Shown here piece by piece: positions 24,525 through 33,251 of a DNA stretch of 64,000 nucleotides (positions are counted from its first letter, which is position 1; each line of letters opens with the position of its first letter). The stretch comes from Croceicoccus sediminis (GTDB lineage Bacteria > Pseudomonadota > Alphaproteobacteria > Sphingomonadales > Sphingomonadaceae). The position numbers and the translations under genes are program-made. The notes under the pieces are model-generated. The model worked only from the letters and a program-made list of their open reading frames with translations, made no database searches and was not told the origin of the DNA. The DNA lies in the NCBI RefSeq assembly GCF_007570835.1, contig NZ_SUNC01000002.1:62001-126000 (forward strand), read 5' to 3'.

Positions 24525-25493
24525 ATGAAAATGTACTTGGCGGGTCATCGCGGAATGGTCGGCGCCGCGATCCATCGCCAGCTCGAAAGGCGGCTGGCAG
24601 ACGGCGAGCGGGTTGAAATCGTCACCCGAACCCATTCGGAGCTCGATCTTACCGATCAGGCCCGGGTTCGAGAATTCATGGCTGCGGAGCGTCCTGACGT
24701 CGTGATCTTGGCTGCTGCCAAGGTAGGCGGCATTCATGCGAACAACACCTACCCGGCAGAGTTCATCTACGAAAACCTGATGATGGAGGCGAATATCATC
24801 CACCAGGCTTTCAAATCCGGGGTGACGCGCCTCCTGTTTCTCGGATCTTCCTGCATCTATCCCAAAAACGCACCCCAGCCGATGGCCGAGGATGCACTGA
24901 TGACGGGAACGCTCGAACCCACGAACGAGCCTTACGCGATCGCCAAGATCGCAGGCATCAAGCTTTGCGAAAGCTATAACCGGCAGCACGGCACTGACTA
25001 TCGCTCGGTCATGCCGACCAACCTTTACGGACCGGGCGATAATTTCCATCCCGAAAACAGCCACGTCCTGCCGGCACTCATCCGCCGCTTTCATGAAGCG
25101 GCGCAGGAGCGACGCGAAAAAGTGGTGATCTGGGGATCGGGTACGCCGCGGCGCGAATTTCTCCACGTCGACGACATGGCCGCCGCTTCCCTGTTTGTGC
25201 TCGATCTCGACCGCGAGACTTACGAGGCCAATACACAGCCTATGCAGAGCCAGATCAATGTCGGCACCGGTTCGGATGTCTCGATACTCGAACTGGCAGG
25301 GCTAGTGGCAAAGATCACCGGATTCGAAGGCAAAATCCTGACTGATCCGACCAAACCCGACGGGACCATGCGCAAGCTGATGGATGTCAGCAGGCTGGCC
25401 AGAATGGGCTGGAGTTCAGGTATCAAGCTCGAAGACGGAATCAAGGAGACCTACCGCTGGTTCCTCGACAATCACGAGAATATCCGCAGCTGA
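24525..25493 (+). CDS. fcl: GDP-L-fucose synthase (epimerase/reductase)
   Basis: A 322-residue bifunctional epimerase/reductase making GDP-L-fucose from the gmd product. The NADPH-binding loop is [18 protein letters not shown], with [15 protein letters not shown] for catalysis and substrate binding, [13 protein letters not shown] (YxxxK) and [19 protein letters not shown]. Every expected motif is intact. It follows gmd in a two-gene operon and provides the donor for a fucosyltransferase such as the one at 27218. Confidence 0.97.
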   Translation: MKMYLAGHRGMVGAAIHRQLERRLADGERVEIVTRTHSELDLTDQARVREFMAAERPDVVILAAAKVGGIHANNTYPAEFIYENLMMEANIIHQAFKSGVTRLLFLGSSCIYPKNAPQPMAEDALMTGTLEPTNEPYAIAKIAGIKLCESYNRQHGTDYRSVMPTNLYGPGDNFHPENSHVLPALIRRFHEAAQERREKVVIWGSGTPRREFLHVDDMAAASLFVLDLDRETYEANTQPMQSQINVGTGSDVSILELAGLVAKITGFEGKILTDPTKPDGTMRKLMDVSRLARMGWSSGIKLEDGIKETYRWFLDNHENIRS

Positions 25494-25532
25494 TCTGTTG
25501 GATCGTCCGCCCCCGAAAGTGTGGCCGGCGGC

Positions 25533-26990
25533 TCAGTCGCTGGCGATAGAACCGTAGATTTCAACGTCCTCCAGATCGAGCATCGTTTCGCCGGCCCCTA
25601 CCAACCGCACGTAGCGCGCCTTCATTTTCTTGCAGTTAACGAAGAACGGCCCGATCCCGTTCAACAATTCGTGCCCGCCGAACGATGTCTTGGCGCGGTG
25701 ACGCGCGATCTGCACCCAGCCCTCACCATCGCTCGAAGCCTGCACCCTGAGACCCCTTGCGCAAAGCGGTTTGCCACGGGTGCGATTGTAGACCACGATG
25801 CCATCAAGTTCGTAGACGGCTCCGAGGTCGATCGACCACCAGGGCGATGCGTGCTTGTCGGTCCTGATCCCGCGCCCAGAATCCCTGACCCCGGCAAAGG
25901 CCTCGCTCGTCCTGACTGACTTGTCTGCTGCCGATTGCCGGGTCCTCTTGCCCCGTGCGAGATTGGCATTGGGCAGGCACCGCCGGATGAGGAAATCGGA
26001 CAATTCGTCGCGTTTCACACGCTTCGCTTTGTCGTCGACCAGCAGCGTGACCTGCTTCTCCAGCCAAGCGAGGCGGTTTTCGGTGGCCTGAGCAAGGCTC
26101 GCTTCGGCATCGGCGTGTTTAAGCCACGGACCTTCAAGGCTGATTGGCGGCAGGCGATCAACGTTTACAACATCAAGCCGGTTGGGCAGTTCAAGACGCT
26201 CACCACCCGGGCGCCTCCTGTCATTTCGCAAGAGCGTGAGTTCAAAAACGCTCGGGACCGCCGCGCCGCCGTGGACTGTGACGCCGCAGCAGTTGTTGGG
26301 ATGAGCGTGAACGCAAGTGAAGTGGCGCGAAAGTTTCTGGATCACGGGACCAAAGATGCCCTCGCGAAACTCCTCTTTAGACAGATAGGCCAGACCGTGC
26401 AGTTCAATCACGATGATGCGAAAACGGGTAAGCGTTTCGTCGGTGGCGTGGAGCAGGTTGCGATATTCCGCGCCCTCGATATCGATCTGCAGCATCAGGT
26501 CGGTATCGGGAGCGCTATTGGCAGCGACCCAATTGTTGATGTCAAGATTGTCCGGAGACGCCGATACATCCAGCCACTTCTTCTCAAACGACTGCATGCC
26601 CTTGATCAGGGGCGTGTGGAATTTCTCGACCGAGGACGTGAAGTCGCACATGAACGACTTGATGCCGAAATCAGTAGCGAGAGTGTCTTCGAAATACTTG
26701 TAGTTGTTGGTGCCAGGTGAAAAACAGGCCTCAATGCCGCTCAGATCATCGGGAACGAGGTACGCGCCGTCACCACTACCTCCGATGCGGATAAGCTCGT
26801 GGCCGCAAGGCTTCGGAATCATCCATTCGATAAGCTCGTCCACTTCGAAGGTGGTGATGCCGCCATTCCCGCCAGTCCGGTCGGACGAGACCTGATCCAG
26901 GAAAAGCTGTAGAAGGGATTTCTCAACTCCGAACTTCTTTGAAAGATTTACCAACAAATCTACTCCTTGCGGTGGTTCGGGCCCAGCCAT
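25533..26990 (-). CDS. FkbM-type methyltransferase fused to an F5/8C (discoidin-like) domain
   Basis: A 485-residue two-domain protein. Residues about 60-260 resemble FkbM/Methyltransf_21 SAM-dependent methyltransferases: GGSGDGAYLVPDDLSGIEAC, KSFMCDF and MLQIDIEGAEYRNLL, the usual acidic D-I-E-G motif. After a linker with a predicted coiled coil (about 295-330), residues about 345-485 look like an F5/8 type C carbohydrate-binding fold (ARGKRTRQSAADKS, WWSIDLGAVYELDGIVVYNR, RYVRLVG). Start ATG at 26990; a TTG at 26957 has a better AAGGAG site and may be the true start. I infer O-methylation of capsule sugar with the glycan held by the C-terminal domain. Confidence 0.7.
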   Translation of the reverse strand: MAGPEPPQGVDLLVNLSKKFGVEKSLLQLFLDQVSSDRTGGNGGITTFEVDELIEWMIPKPCGHELIRIGGSGDGAYLVPDDLSGIEACFSPGTNNYKYFEDTLATDFGIKSFMCDFTSSVEKFHTPLIKGMQSFEKKWLDVSASPDNLDINNWVAANSAPDTDLMLQIDIEGAEYRNLLHATDETLTRFRIIVIELHGLAYLSKEEFREGIFGPVIQKLSRHFTCVHAHPNNCCGVTVHGGAAVPSVFELTLLRNDRRRPGGERLELPNRLDVVNVDRLPPISLEGPWLKHADAEASLAQATENRLAWLEKQVTLLVDDKAKRVKRDELSDFLIRRCLPNANLARGKRTRQSAADKSVRTSEAFAGVRDSGRGIRTDKHASPWWSIDLGAVYELDGIVVYNRTRGKPLCARGLRVQASSDGEGWVQIARHRAKTSFGGHELLNGIGPFFVNCKKMKARYVRLVGAGETMLDLEDVEIYGSIASD

Positions 26991-27022
26991 TCACCCGGCG
27001 CGATGCAAACTGATCGGTTCTC

Positions 27023-27051
27023 GTGACGGTTTCAAGTTTGCTAATTATACT
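27023..27051 (+). promoter_or_regulatory. Candidate promoter of the fucosyltransferase-like gene
   Basis: GTGACG (27023-27028) and TATACT (27046-27051) are 17 nt apart in a locally AT-rich spacer. The -35 matches the consensus at four of six positions, the -10 at five of six. The gene starts about 165 nt downstream. Confidence 0.3.
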
Positions 27052-27217
27052 TAAGGCTCTCCCAACCACATTATCGACTGCCACCTGCCGGATTTTTTCC
27101 CGACGCCGAAAAGCCTTGGTGAAAAAAACAAACGGTACTCGACTGATGCCGCGTTGCCCTGCATGTCGAATATTCGTAACGCCGCCGGTACAGGTAGCGG
27201 CAAGGAGCATTTGAGCC

Positions 27218-28279
27218 TTGAAAGAATTATTCAGTTTCCGGACAGACCGACTGACCAGCCGGTTGCAGGCTATGCTTTCCTGCTGGAGGTATGCCCGTTC
27301 TGTCGGTTCGAATACGACGATAATCTGGCCCAAACCGCGCGACGAATACATCGCCGACGAAACCCAGCACTACGAAATTTCGCGCATCATCGATCTTCCG
27401 CGCCTCGCCATGCGCGCACCTGACCTGAAGCTCGTCGACGGGCCGATCCCGCGCCCGATGCTCAATCTCTGGAAAGAGCATGGGCACAAGGTAAACAAAT
27501 CTGCAGTGGTCGAGGACCCGGCACAGTTCGAGATGGGCGGAATCCACGTGAGCGGTGCGCTTCTGGTCTATCGCTCTCCCGACGAAAAGCGCGAGGATGT
27601 CGAGCGTGAGATGGCCGAATTGTTCAAGTCGCTACCTCTGCGCCGCCACCTTTCGGTGCTGGTGGAAGAAGAGAAAGCCAGCGAACTCGTTGCGATCCAT
27701 GTTAGGCGCGGAGATCTGGTTTCCTACGGACGGGCGATCCTCAAGGCGCTCAAGGCCGGCAACCAAAACTTGGTCCAGGCAAAGTTTCGCATGCTGATGG
27801 CCAAGACCGTCCCAATCGACGCCTATTCGACGTATCTGGAAAAAAGCGGGAATGCCGCGCTTTTCTTTTCGGACGACGATGACGTGGCCCAGGCCCTTTG
27901 CGACAGGAGCGGCCCGACCGGGAGCAGGGTCTATCGCTGTAGCGACGAAACGATTTTCCCGATCGAGCGTGATTTCGTGACGATGCTTGTTATGGGGCAG
28001 TGCCGCGAAATCGTCGGTGGAGGCAGCGTCTACGCGCGTTTTGCTGCAAGTACGACGGCAAAGCCGCTCCGCGATTTGCGCGCACTCGTCACGTGGCGAG
28101 ACTATGTCGAAATGATTTGGGATGAATGCCTCGACCCCGAAAAGGATAAGGAATTCGTTTCAGATCGTTCCCGGTACACTCAGATGCTGATCGACGCGAT
28201 CACGGCGGACGAACAATTCTACAAAGTCGTGAAACGCATCACTAGCAAGGCGGCAAATAACGGCCCGCCGGGCATGTGA
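27218..28279 (+). CDS. Putative fucosyltransferase (GT11/GT23-like HxRxGD fold)
   Basis: About 353 residues from a TTG at 27218 with an AAGGAG site 10 nt upstream. The key feature is VAIHVRRGDLVSYG, the H-x-R-R-G-D motif of GDP-fucose-dependent alpha-fucosyltransferases (GT11, GT23, GT37), preceded by an N-terminal TDRLTSRLQAMLSCW segment comparable to the donor-site start of that fold. A C-terminal part with FSDDDDVAQAL and VTMLVMGQCREIVGGGSVYA fits the second Rossmann half (a residue cluster that binds the nucleotide sugar). Its neighbours gmd-fcl make GDP-L-fucose, which supports the call. Linkage type cannot be told. Confidence 0.6.
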   Translation: MKELFSFRTDRLTSRLQAMLSCWRYARSVGSNTTIIWPKPRDEYIADETQHYEISRIIDLPRLAMRAPDLKLVDGPIPRPMLNLWKEHGHKVNKSAVVEDPAQFEMGGIHVSGALLVYRSPDEKREDVEREMAELFKSLPLRRHLSVLVEEEKASELVAIHVRRGDLVSYGRAILKALKAGNQNLVQAKFRMLMAKTVPIDAYSTYLEKSGNAALFFSDDDDVAQALCDRSGPTGSRVYRCSDETIFPIERDFVTMLVMGQCREIVGGGSVYARFAASTTAKPLRDLRALVTWRDYVEMIWDECLDPEKDKEFVSDRSRYTQMLIDAITADEQFYKVVKRITSKAANNGPPGM

Positions 28280-28286
28280 TCGCCAG

Positions 28287-29249
28287 CTACATGCCCATGC
28301 CGACGTTCAGCCTCGCCTCGTCCACCATGCCCGGCTTTTCCGCACGCACCTGACGGACCGCAGCGACAAATCGTTTTTGCCACTGGCGGCGGAGTTGCTC
28401 CAGCAGGACGAAAAGTGAAGGTTTGCCATAGCGGTAGACGGCATCGTGCCAGATTTGCTCGGCCGCTTCATGCTCAAGCTCAGCATACTTGATCTTCGGG
28501 ACCCAAGGCTTCTCGCCTACAAAATGAAAGACCCGCGTATCGCGTGCCGCCATGAAATCCCGGATCTCCTCGGTCGTGGCGGGAAGCCGGACGCCGCTTT
28601 TTTCAAGATCGAACTGAAGCGAGCGCTTGGTATAGTTAAACCGCTGCGGCAGATACCCCACGAACTCGTTCCGAAATAAGATGTTGAGGATCGCCTGATC
28701 GGCTTTGCCGGTGCCGCGCTTCGGCTTTCGCTCGCCCAGCATCGTCGGGATGTCCCATAGGTGAAAGCCCTGAAGCAACGACCGGTTCAGGACCATGACG
28801 CCGGTATTGAAGAAATTGGCAGGCTCATTGCCGATCGTCATGCGCGCGCGGCACGCATTGAACGGGCGTACGGCATGTCGCAACGGCTCCAGAGAACCGA
28901 GAATGATCATATCCGAATCAAGAGCGATGACCTGTTTGGCATCGCTCCACTGGAAAGCCTCGAGGATCGAAAACGCCGGAAAGAGCCTTTCGGGCGTCTT
29001 GATTACCTCGCGGGCGTACCTGTGGATCGGCGCGAGCATCCGGTCGTCCGCCAACACAAACTCGACGTTGTCGCAATGATCCTCGATCACCGCTATCGAC
29101 TGTTCGGATAGCGGATTGATGCTCGAATGAATGACCCGGATCGGAAAGTTCCATTCCGGATTCGTCTCACGCAGCGATCTTTCCATCACCACGAAGCCGG
29201 GCGTAAACCCGTCGTTAACGACCGAACAGAGAATTGTCCCGCCGCTCAT
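28287..29249 (-). CDS. GT8-family glycosyltransferase
   Basis: A 320-residue retaining glycosyltransferase of the LgtC/glycogenin type. The metal-binding DxD is in VIALDSDMIILGSLEPL, followed by FFNTGVMVLNRSLL, GKADQAILNILF and the C-terminal histidine motif HFVGEKPW. The start overlaps the stop of the upstream DUF115-like gene (TAATG), so it is last in a four-gene leftward operon. It probably transfers a hexose from a UDP donor during capsule repeat assembly; specific sugar unknown. Confidence 0.82.
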   Translation of the reverse strand: MSGGTILCSVVNDGFTPGFVVMERSLRETNPEWNFPIRVIHSSINPLSEQSIAVIEDHCDNVEFVLADDRMLAPIHRYAREVIKTPERLFPAFSILEAFQWSDAKQVIALDSDMIILGSLEPLRHAVRPFNACRARMTIGNEPANFFNTGVMVLNRSLLQGFHLWDIPTMLGERKPKRGTGKADQAILNILFRNEFVGYLPQRFNYTKRSLQFDLEKSGVRLPATTEEIRDFMAARDTRVFHFVGEKPWVPKIKYAELEHEAAEQIWHDAVYRYGKPSLFVLLEQLRRQWQKRFVAAVRQVRAEKPGMVDEARLNVGMGM

Positions 29250-31084
29250 TATTTCGCGCCGACCACATCTTCGAACTTCTGGCGCGGAAAGACTTCGAGC
29301 CTTCCGCCTTCGGTCGCATTCACGATCCGAATCCCGTCGAGCGCGAACCGGTCGCGCACGATTTCATATGTCTTGAATACCGGACCATCGTCGGCCCAGG
29401 CACGCATCAGTCCTTCGTGGCTGGTCGTGCGGGTTTTGTGCTGAGAATAATCGTAGAAATAGGACTTCGGCGAATCCGGGCTCGTGATGCCGTAGTCGCA
29501 ATCGCAACCGACCAAGTATATTTCCTTGATCCCCATGAAGTGGGCGAGCGGCAGACAGAACGTAACGATGCCGGTGTAGCCATCGTCCATCGGATGCGTG
29601 AGGTCGAGATTGATGCTGCCGACCTGATCGACTTGGTATTTGGGCCGATCGAACAGCAGGAAATCGCACTCCTCGCTTGAGAAGATACCATTGTTAATAA
29701 GCATTTCGCGGAAGGCGAACGAGAAGAACTTGTGCGAATTTCCCGCCTTGGCCAGCATCACGCTAAGCCAGTCGGGATTCGGCTTGGGATCGACATGCGA
29801 CCAGCCGCCGAACATCTCGTGCGAGGAAACGGCGTAGTAGGTCGGATCGATCTCCGCGTAGTTCGGGTGGTTCACGAACCAGTTGGTGACGAAGGTGATC
29901 TCGTCGGATAGCAGGGTAAGGTCCTGCTTATTGATTGATGGGCCATTGCCGATGATGAAGGCCCGCTTGCCTTCGTGAATGTTCCTGAGCCGGGCAAGCT
30001 TGTGATAGGCGCCGGATGCAAGAAATTCCTCGCGCTTTTTTTGCCGGGCGGTTTCCTGCTTCGGCATTCGGACTTCGTGAAGAGCCACCGCGGGTCTGGC
30101 AACTGCGGTATCGATCTTCTGGAGATCCTCTGGCGGCAGAAGTCCGTCGGACTGGAGGGCTGCGAGCTTGCGTAAAGCGAAAGCCTGCCGGCCGGTACCC
30201 GCGCGTTGGGACGACTTCTTGTCGACGTCGGCAATGGCGATCAATTCGCAGCGGGTCGAGGCGTCGTTGGCGCCAAGCGATGCCTCGAGCACGACTTCAA
30301 CCCAACCATCTTCAAGCGAACGCAGCGTCACGAAACGGCGGCCCGCGCCGTGTGTGGTCTCTACCTGCGAGTGACGTAGCGATTTGAGATCGACACTGAC
30401 CTCGGCTCGGTTTTCGAGCCCGTCCTCGTCCTGAAGGCGGATACGAAGCGCGCGAAGATTGAGTGGTTTCACTTCTAGGGCAACGCCGCGTAGGCCCGTG
30501 GCAGTAATCTTGTCCAACGGAAAAACGAAAGAATGAACGCCAGTGTCCTTGTTTTCGGCAAGGACCACGGCTTCGGAGTTGCTCGCATCGAGCGCCTTGT
30601 CGAAGACCGCCTTGCCGCGCACGACGTTCATCGCCATCCCGGACTTCAATTTGATCGCCGTCTCTTTGATGCGCTCGACCTGCTTGCCGCTGACCATCTG
30701 GTTGATCGCAGCTGCAATCGCGTCGCTCGATGCCAGTGACTGGTTCAGGCCCTCAAGCTCGCGGCGGCCCGCTTTGTCCGCGAGAATGAGCTGCGAGAGC
30801 AGGCGGTAGATATTCTCAAATTGCTGAGCCTGCCCCTCGGTCAGACGGAGGACCGCCGTGCTGAGCGCCGACAGGTCAGATCGGAAGAGGTCGAGCTGAT
30901 TTTCGCGCCAGGCTTCGCGTTGCTGATCGGCCTTTGCCAGGTTCGCAGTCAACTTCTCGCGGTCAGCCAATAGCCGACCGATCTCAATCTCATAATTGAC
31001 GATGTCACGCATGATCGACGATTCGTCGGACGCGTGGGAAGCCTCGTTCATATTTGCCTCACCAGAATTTCGCTTGATATTCAT
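29249..31084 (-). CDS. Coiled-coil protein with C-terminal DUF115/MptE-like domain
   Basis: About 611 residues. The N-terminal 110 or so residues form a predicted coiled coil (IVNYEIEIGRLLADREKLTA and on). A middle beta-rich region (about 140-290) has no match I recognise. From about residue 375 KRAFIIGNGPSINKQDLTLL and ITFVTNWFVNHPNYAEIDPT resemble DUF115/MptE-like and GT42-type transferases, which share the GNGPS loop; a later GVCDCDYG-like segment is YLVGCDCDYG. I infer a nucleotide-sugar transferase, perhaps for a CMP-sugar. Starts at 31051 (GTGAGG site) or 31129 (GTG) are also possible. Confidence 0.55.
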   Translation of the reverse strand: MNIKRNSGEANMNEASHASDESSIMRDIVNYEIEIGRLLADREKLTANLAKADQQREAWRENQLDLFRSDLSALSTAVLRLTEGQAQQFENIYRLLSQLILADKAGRRELEGLNQSLASSDAIAAAINQMVSGKQVERIKETAIKLKSGMAMNVVRGKAVFDKALDASNSEAVVLAENKDTGVHSFVFPLDKITATGLRGVALEVKPLNLRALRIRLQDEDGLENRAEVSVDLKSLRHSQVETTHGAGRRFVTLRSLEDGWVEVVLEASLGANDASTRCELIAIADVDKKSSQRAGTGRQAFALRKLAALQSDGLLPPEDLQKIDTAVARPAVALHEVRMPKQETARQKKREEFLASGAYHKLARLRNIHEGKRAFIIGNGPSINKQDLTLLSDEITFVTNWFVNHPNYAEIDPTYYAVSSHEMFGGWSHVDPKPNPDWLSVMLAKAGNSHKFFSFAFREMLINNGIFSSEECDFLLFDRPKYQVDQVGSINLDLTHPMDDGYTGIVTFCLPLAHFMGIKEIYLVGCDCDYGITSPDSPKSYFYDYSQHKTRTTSHEGLMRAWADDGPVFKTYEIVRDRFALDGIRIVNATEGGRLEVFPRQKFEDVVGAK

Positions 31085-31144
31085 GCGTGTATCCTTTGCG
31101 CGGTGCAAGGCACGAAATCCATGCCGCACCGCCTGTGTCGAATG

Positions 31145-33250
31145 TCAAAAAAGCATATAGAAAGGTTGCCGCGCCTTCTCTTCCGGCTTGCCGGAGAAAA
31201 CGTAGGAGGCAAGCACGCAGTCACGGCCGGTACGGAAGTCGGCATTGCCGATGTCGAACGCGCCCTTACCCACAAGCGGCACTTTGTCATAAGTCGCGGC
31301 AAGCACCGAACGCTGCCGCCAATCCGTCCCGAGACGCAGCGGTGACGTTGTGGAAAGGATGCGCAGAAGTCCTTTCCCGATCTTGTCGCTCGGCGCGCGC
31401 GCTGAAAGCGGTTGCGGGCTGTCGCCGTTAAAATTGATGGAGCAGTTGAGCACCTCGATCCTGTCGATGCCCAGCCAAGGCGCTTTGAGGCGCGATGTGC
31501 GCAACGGTTTCAGGCACCCAGTGTGCATGCAGACAAAGGTGTCCGCGTCGCGGCCGGACACGCGAATCAGGACTGTCGCATTCCTGGCTATCCCCATTTG
31601 GAACTCGGTGGATTTCGTGTCCACCGAGAGCGGAATGGCCCTGCCCTCCTTGGGCTGGAAGGGGGCGAGGGAAAAACCCGCCGTTACCATCCCCTGGTGT
31701 TTGGCCGATTCGGTTCCCCGCTTCGACAGCGTGAAAAGCTGCAATTCCACCTGCCGCCATGTCGCCGGTTTAAAGAAAACGGTGATAGTGGAATCGCGAT
31801 TTTCATCGACATGTACTTCGGCGAACAACGAACCGATCTCGTTGGTCTGTCCGTGAAATTCCGCGGTGTCGGCCTCGAACACAACTTCGGCAAAGCCGCC
31901 GCCCGATACCGCCAGCCGCAGCTTAAAAGCGAAACGCTCCTCGGCGCGGAGCCTGAAAACGTGACAAAAGCCTGCGCCGAACGGATCTCGGCGCGCCTTG
32001 AGAAGAGTGGCGCGGTGTACGTTCTTCCCGCCGGTTTCCGTGAATCTGGTCCATCCCCCCTCGGACCCGCCAAGGACAAGGCCCTGCAGATCGGTGTAAA
32101 GCGCGTCGCATTTCACGACCGGTGCGGGAAAGCGCCCTCCGATTTGCACCTCGGTCGAAGATGCCCACGGCGCGATCGCGGACAACGACTGTGACACGGC
32201 GGTCACGTTGGAGTTGCGCCTGACGTTGTCCACCAGCACGCTGGTAACGTGATTGAACCGGGTAGAACCGGTGAAATATCGGTCCTTGGGAACGACAATT
32301 GTCACCGGAGAGCGCTCTGCGTAGATCCTGCTCAGTGTGTCGGCGACGGTCGATCCGAATACCATGATCTTGTGAGGGACGACCTGTCGTCGAAGCACGT
32401 GCCGCTCCATCCCGTCGGCATTTCGATTGACGACGAAGCCGAACCTGTTCTGCAACCGCTCGAGCTTTGCAGAATCCTCGCGCCGGTGCGGGAAGTAAAC
32501 GATCCGCCGATCGGGAAACCAATCGCGAATACGTTCGCAAAGCGAGAAGTAGGCGTCCATGCGGGCAAGCTTCGCCTCGACATGGTTGGTCCCACAGATC
32601 CACACATCCTCGACTGATTTGAAGCTGCCGGCAACGACGCGGTCGAACTGCCCGTTGCGCACTACGCGATCGTTCTGCGCGATTTCAGATTCATCACCGT
32701 AGATCGTAAAATACGTGAGCGCCGCAGGTTCCATTGGCAGGAAGGGATCTCCCACGCCCAGATCCGGCAGAATGCCGCGTGTGACCTCCTCCGCGTCGGC
32801 ACCCGTGGCGCGGTAACTCATCACGTACCGCGAAACCGCCCCGTCATCGACAAGGACGATCTCGGGCAGCTTTTCGGCAAGCGGCTGGAGGAACTGGCGG
32901 AACGACATCGGCCGATAATCGCCCAGCAGAACGACGTCGAAATCCGCGCCGGTATTACTGAATAATCGGTTGATCCCGGCCATGTAATCCTGCCGGTTGC
33001 GGTGTTCGGCAAGCGCCCAGTTCCGATCGTTCGGGAAATGCTTGCGCGGCATCGGCCGGTAGGGCGCGAACGCCGCGATACGTTCGAACGGTGTCTTGGC
33101 CGCTTGCGCGATCGCGCGACGATTGTCCTCTTCGCGCACCGAACCGACGTGGGCCAGCGTGCAGGAACGGAAATCCAGATCGTGCTGGCGTATATATTGC
33201 TGCACATTCTGGATCTGCAGGGGAGATGTCGCGACGGCCAATATCTTCAT
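31145..33250 (-). CDS. Putative glycosyltransferase, polysialyltransferase-like N-terminal half
   Basis: A 701-residue protein starting MKILAVATSPLQIQNVQQYI, which resembles the N terminus of bacterial sialyl/polysialyltransferase-type enzymes (a short beta strand, then S-P-L-Q). The first about 390 residues read like a GT-B fold: VVLLGDYRPMSFRQFLQ, VDDGAVSRYVM (D-D-G motif), RIVYFPHRRED (H-R) and KIMVFGSTVADTLS (a serine after a hydrophobic strand). The last about 300 residues are beta-rich and unfamiliar. The start lies one nucleotide from the GT4 stop, so they are cotranscribed. The nearby CMP-sugar genes fit this call, but it rests on short motifs. Confidence 0.5.
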   Translation of the reverse strand: MKILAVATSPLQIQNVQQYIRQHDLDFRSCTLAHVGSVREEDNRRAIAQAAKTPFERIAAFAPYRPMPRKHFPNDRNWALAEHRNRQDYMAGINRLFSNTGADFDVVLLGDYRPMSFRQFLQPLAEKLPEIVLVDDGAVSRYVMSYRATGADAEEVTRGILPDLGVGDPFLPMEPAALTYFTIYGDESEIAQNDRVVRNGQFDRVVAGSFKSVEDVWICGTNHVEAKLARMDAYFSLCERIRDWFPDRRIVYFPHRREDSAKLERLQNRFGFVVNRNADGMERHVLRRQVVPHKIMVFGSTVADTLSRIYAERSPVTIVVPKDRYFTGSTRFNHVTSVLVDNVRRNSNVTAVSQSLSAIAPWASSTEVQIGGRFPAPVVKCDALYTDLQGLVLGGSEGGWTRFTETGGKNVHRATLLKARRDPFGAGFCHVFRLRAEERFAFKLRLAVSGGGFAEVVFEADTAEFHGQTNEIGSLFAEVHVDENRDSTITVFFKPATWRQVELQLFTLSKRGTESAKHQGMVTAGFSLAPFQPKEGRAIPLSVDTKSTEFQMGIARNATVLIRVSGRDADTFVCMHTGCLKPLRTSRLKAPWLGIDRIEVLNCSINFNGDSPQPLSARAPSDKIGKGLLRILSTTSPLRLGTDWRQRSVLAATYDKVPLVGKGAFDIGNADFRTGRDCVLASYVFSGKPEEKARQPFYMLF

Positions 33251-33251
33251 G

